From contig NZ_CP051185.1 of NCBI RefSeq assembly GCF_012516315.1, forward strand, positions 4,035,363 to 4,099,362: 64,000 nucleotides of DNA, read 5' to 3'. Origin of the DNA: Limnospira fusiformis SAG 85.79 (lineage in GTDB: Bacteria; Cyanobacteriota; Cyanobacteriia; Cyanobacteriales; Microcoleaceae). This document shows positions 61,753 through 64,000 of this stretch, in pieces; the first letter of the stretch is position 1, and every line of letters starts with the position of its first letter. The notes beneath the pieces are model-generated. The model was not told the DNA's origin. It did no database searches and saw only the letters and a program-made list of their open reading frames with translations. A program made the translations under genes and the position numbers.

Positions 61753-62499
61753 ATGGCAGATTTAGAAATTCGTACCAATCATGTTACCGTTAAAAATGGC
61801 GATCTGAATATCGCGGCTTATCTGGCGCAACCTACCCAGGGGGGACCGTATCCCGGTGTGGTGGTGATCCAAGAAATTTTTGGGGTCAATTCCCATATCC
61901 GAGATGTTACCGATCGCATTGCTGGGCTAGGATATGTGGCGATCGCTCCTGCTATTTATCAACGCTTGGCTCCCGGTTTTGAGGTCGGTTACACCGACGC
62001 AGATCTGCAATTGGGACGCAAATACAAGGAACAAACTACAGCCCCGGAACTCCTGAGCGATATTCAAGCTACTATTGATTTCCTCAAACAGCAAGATCAT
62101 GTCAAAAATGCGCCCTTTGGGGCTATTGGCTTCTGTTTTGGTGGTCATGTGACTTATTTGGCTGCTACCCTCCCTGACCTGGGGGCGATCGCTTCCTTCT
62201 ATGGCGCGGGAATTGTTACCGGAACTCCCGGCGGCGGACCTGCTACCGTTACTCGCACTCCCGAAATTAAAGGGACTCTGTATGGCTTCTTTGGTACCGA
62301 AGATCCTTTAATCCCTAATTCTGAGGTTGACCAAATTGAGGCGGAACTGCAAAAATATAAGATTCCCCATCGTATTTTTCGTTATCAAGCCACCCACGGT
62401 TTTTTCTGTGATCAGCGAGATAGCTATAATAAAGATGCCGCTGAAGATGCCTGGAAACAAGTTAGGGAACTGTTCGCTCAGGAACTAACCGGATCTTAG
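61753..62499 (+). CDS. Dienelactone hydrolase family protein
   Basis: A 248-aa alpha/beta hydrolase of the carboxymethylenebutenolidase type. The triad is complete: C128 (GFCFGG), D184 (GTEDP) and H215 (ATHGFF), with E41 in the supporting QEIFG motif. Family enzymes open lactone rings; in cyanobacteria the true substrate is usually unknown. It is soluble with no signal peptide. Located between the divergent GntR gene and the S1-domain gene. Confidence 0.88.
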   Translation: MADLEIRTNHVTVKNGDLNIAAYLAQPTQGGPYPGVVVIQEIFGVNSHIRDVTDRIAGLGYVAIAPAIYQRLAPGFEVGYTDADLQLGRKYKEQTTAPELLSDIQATIDFLKQQDHVKNAPFGAIGFCFGGHVTYLAATLPDLGAIASFYGAGIVTGTPGGGPATVTRTPEIKGTLYGFFGTEDPLIPNSEVDQIEAELQKYKIPHRIFRYQATHGFFCDQRDSYNKDAAEDAWKQVRELFAQELTGS

Positions 62500-62685
62500 G
62501 AACTTGGGAAGGCTGGAGGGGTTGGCGATCGCATATCGCTTAACCCTTTCAATTCGGTCTACTAAATGGCTTCTCATCTTAGGATATCTTAGACTTTTGT
62601 TCTCAGAGAGCAGCCAAAACTCCGAAATCCAGGGAAAGTGCGAGAACGGGTTAAAGTGTGAATTTGTTTTGGGTTGGTTTATTCT

Positions 62686-63570
62686 ATGACTACAGGAAAT
62701 CAGTCGTTTTCAATTGATGATTTTGCCAAAGCCCTAGAAGCTCATGATTATGATTTACAAAAAGGGCAAATCGTGACAGGTCGGGTATTTGAGTATGATT
62801 CTAATGGTGCATATATTGAAATCAAAGGTGGGAAATCACCCGGATTTTTACCGATGTCCGAAATCTCCTTCACCGCAGGGGATAATCTATCGGAGATTTT
62901 ACCCCTAGGTGAAGAACAAGAGTTTTTGATTATCCGTGACCAAAACTCCGATGGTCAGGTATTACTGTCTCTGCGAAAATTGCAAGTTGAAAAGGCTTGG
63001 GATCATTTGTCGGAAATATCCGAAAATTCCGAAAGTTTACAGGTAGTAGTTACTGGCGTTAATCGCGGCGGCGTGACTGTAGATGCCGATTGTTTGCGCG
63101 GATTTATTCCTCGATCGCATCTCCTGGTTCGGGATAATTTAGAGGCTTTGGTCGGTGAAACTATCACCGTCACTGTTCTCGAATTTAATCGCGATCGTGA
63201 AAAGCTGGTACTGTCTCAACGTATGGCTTCTCAATCCGTTTCCTTTAGCCAGCTTCAAGTTGGTCAACTCGTAGAGGGAACTGTCGGAAGTATTAAACCT
63301 TTTGGTGTGTTTATCGAACTAGAAGGCGTAACTGGGTTGATTCATATTAAGGAAGTTAGCCAAAAATATGTCGGTTCTCTCCCTGATATATTTACCATAG
63401 GTCAAACCGTCAAAGCCTTAGTTATTAGCCTAGAAGAGGGTCGCCAGCGCGTGTCTCTTTCTACTCGACTTCTGGAAAATTACCCCGGGGAAATTGTCGA
63501 TAAATTCCCCGAAGTGATGGATTCTGCCGAAGCACGCGCCGAAAGGGCTCGCAAGTTACTTACAGCTTAA
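62686..63570 (+). CDS. S1-domain RNA-binding protein (Rps1B-like)
   Basis: A 294-aa protein with three S1 (OB-fold) domains, starting near residues 28 (GQIVTGRVFEYDSNGAYI), 115 (QVVVTGVNRGGVTVDA) and 195 (GQLVEGTVGSIKPFGVFI). Cyanobacteria carry two such short S1 homologues besides ribosomal S1 variants; they help mRNA binding at the 30S subunit. I start at ATG 62686 rather than the TTG at 62674. The C-terminal tail SAEARAERARKLL is basic and helical. The intergenic stretch 62500-62685 shows no gene. Confidence 0.85.
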   Translation: MTTGNQSFSIDDFAKALEAHDYDLQKGQIVTGRVFEYDSNGAYIEIKGGKSPGFLPMSEISFTAGDNLSEILPLGEEQEFLIIRDQNSDGQVLLSLRKLQVEKAWDHLSEISENSESLQVVVTGVNRGGVTVDADCLRGFIPRSHLLVRDNLEALVGETITVTVLEFNRDREKLVLSQRMASQSVSFSQLQVGQLVEGTVGSIKPFGVFIELEGVTGLIHIKEVSQKYVGSLPDIFTIGQTVKALVISLEEGRQRVSLSTRLLENYPGEIVDKFPEVMDSAEARAERARKLLTA

Positions 63571-63645
63571 ATATCGCCGAAAATCGGGCAGCTTTTTAGT
63601 TGCCCGAACCCGTGAATTAACTGATAAAGTGATGGTGATTTATTG

Positions 63646-64000
63646 ATGGTTTATGGACTAGGAATTGATGGGGGTGGCTCGAAAACTGTTTGTCTGTTAA
63701 TTGACGATCGCTATCAGGTCTTAGGTAGGGGAGAAGCTGGACCCTCGAATTATCAAAGTATCGGTTTGTCCGCCGCCACAATGGCTATTAAAAACGCTAT
63801 TTCTCAAGCCGTTAGCTATCACCAACCGGGGATTTGTATTGGTAGTTTGGGGTTGGGTTTGGCGGGGGTGGGTCGCCCCGAAGATATCGAAATTGTGCGG
63901 GAATTGGTGCGACAAATTCAGTCCAATGAACAACTACAAATTAATTGGAATATTGCACCGGAAAATTTTTTTATTGGCGGCGATAGTCTGATCGCACTCG
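63646..64000 (+). CDS. BadF/BadG-type ATPase (N-acetylglucosamine kinase-like), 3'-truncated
   Basis: The frame opens at ATG 63646 and runs off the window. It begins MVYGLGIDGGGSKTVCLLID, the phosphate-1 loop of the ASKHA superfamily, and continues with GRGEAGPSNYQSIG and GLGLAGVGRPED, typical of the BadF/BadG/BcrA/BcrD family that includes N-acetylglucosamine kinases. About 118 of roughly 310 residues are visible. It follows the S1-domain gene by 75 bp on the same strand. Confidence 0.85.
   Translation, partial: MVYGLGIDGGGSKTVCLLIDDRYQVLGRGEAGPSNYQSIGLSAATMAIKNAISQAVSYHQPGICIGSLGLGLAGVGRPEDIEIVRELVRQIQSNEQLQINWNIAPENFFIGGDSLIAL

Overview
The window looks like chromosome of a filamentous, non-heterocystous cyanobacterium of the Arthrospira/Limnospira type. 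Evidence: GCGATCGC (HIP1) octamers are scattered through most genes. The gene set is cyanobacterial: PxcA/CemA, a CRR6-like NDH-1 factor, Vipp1, a DUF1995 protein, a REC-DUF3685 protein and an Rps1B-like S1 protein. Intergenic regions carry AT-rich heptamers of the form (AATTAAT)n. The genus is an inference; no rRNA is present to confirm it. I saw no tRNA, rRNA or CRISPR array.

Layout. 1-10.6 kb: 3' part of hypF, a 1.2 kb tandem array grown from the 3' end of dnaE, one-piece dnaE, a glutaredoxin, a small membrane protein, two tandem vipp1 copies and a CRR6-like gene. 10.9-16.7 kb: a membrane-anchored helical-repeat protein, a REC-DUF3685 protein lacking the usual phospho-aspartate, a DUF1995 protein and a PPP-type phosphatase. 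16.7-25.3 kb: an M15-like gene whose 5' end is amplified in an exact 135-bp array, argD, a secreted small protein, an adenylate cyclase, an SH3b protein, a palindrome-rich repeat cluster and an FHA-FHA-ABC transporter. 25.4-29.5 kb is a mobile-element patch: an IS607-type element with a dead tnpA and an intact tnpB, then a second tnpB interrupted near its start by an ORF-less group II intron. 29.9-38.8 kb: two GT2 glycosyltransferases and a hexapeptide acetyltransferase (an exopolysaccharide-type operon), a 10 x 281 bp array grown from the 3' end of pxcA, pxcA itself and a UvrD/AddB-like P-loop protein. 39.3-57.3 kb is dominated by three very large surface or secreted proteins with RTX calcium-binding nonapeptides, cadherin/VCBS/FG-GAP domains and Pro-Glu-Thr linkers; the third is split by a one-base frameshift. 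Between the second and third lie a CarS-like membrane protein, a broken TIGR03032-like gene and a sulfotransferase. 57.3-64 kb: a histidine kinase, a second membrane-anchored helical protein, a GntR regulator, a dienelactone hydrolase, an S1-domain protein and the start of a BadF/BadG-type sugar kinase.

The most unusual signal is the set of three tandem arrays (about 2.1-3.5, 17.3-18.4 and 32.4-35.2 kb). Each consists of the same AT heptamer tract, a G-rich box and a copied end of the adjacent gene, all in the same polarity. They look like products of one amplification process seeded by the heptamer tract. Other notable items are the unsplit dnaE at the classical split-intein site, the group II intron inside tnpB, and a 715-bp block repeated with a single visible mismatch inside a giant adhesin-like gene.
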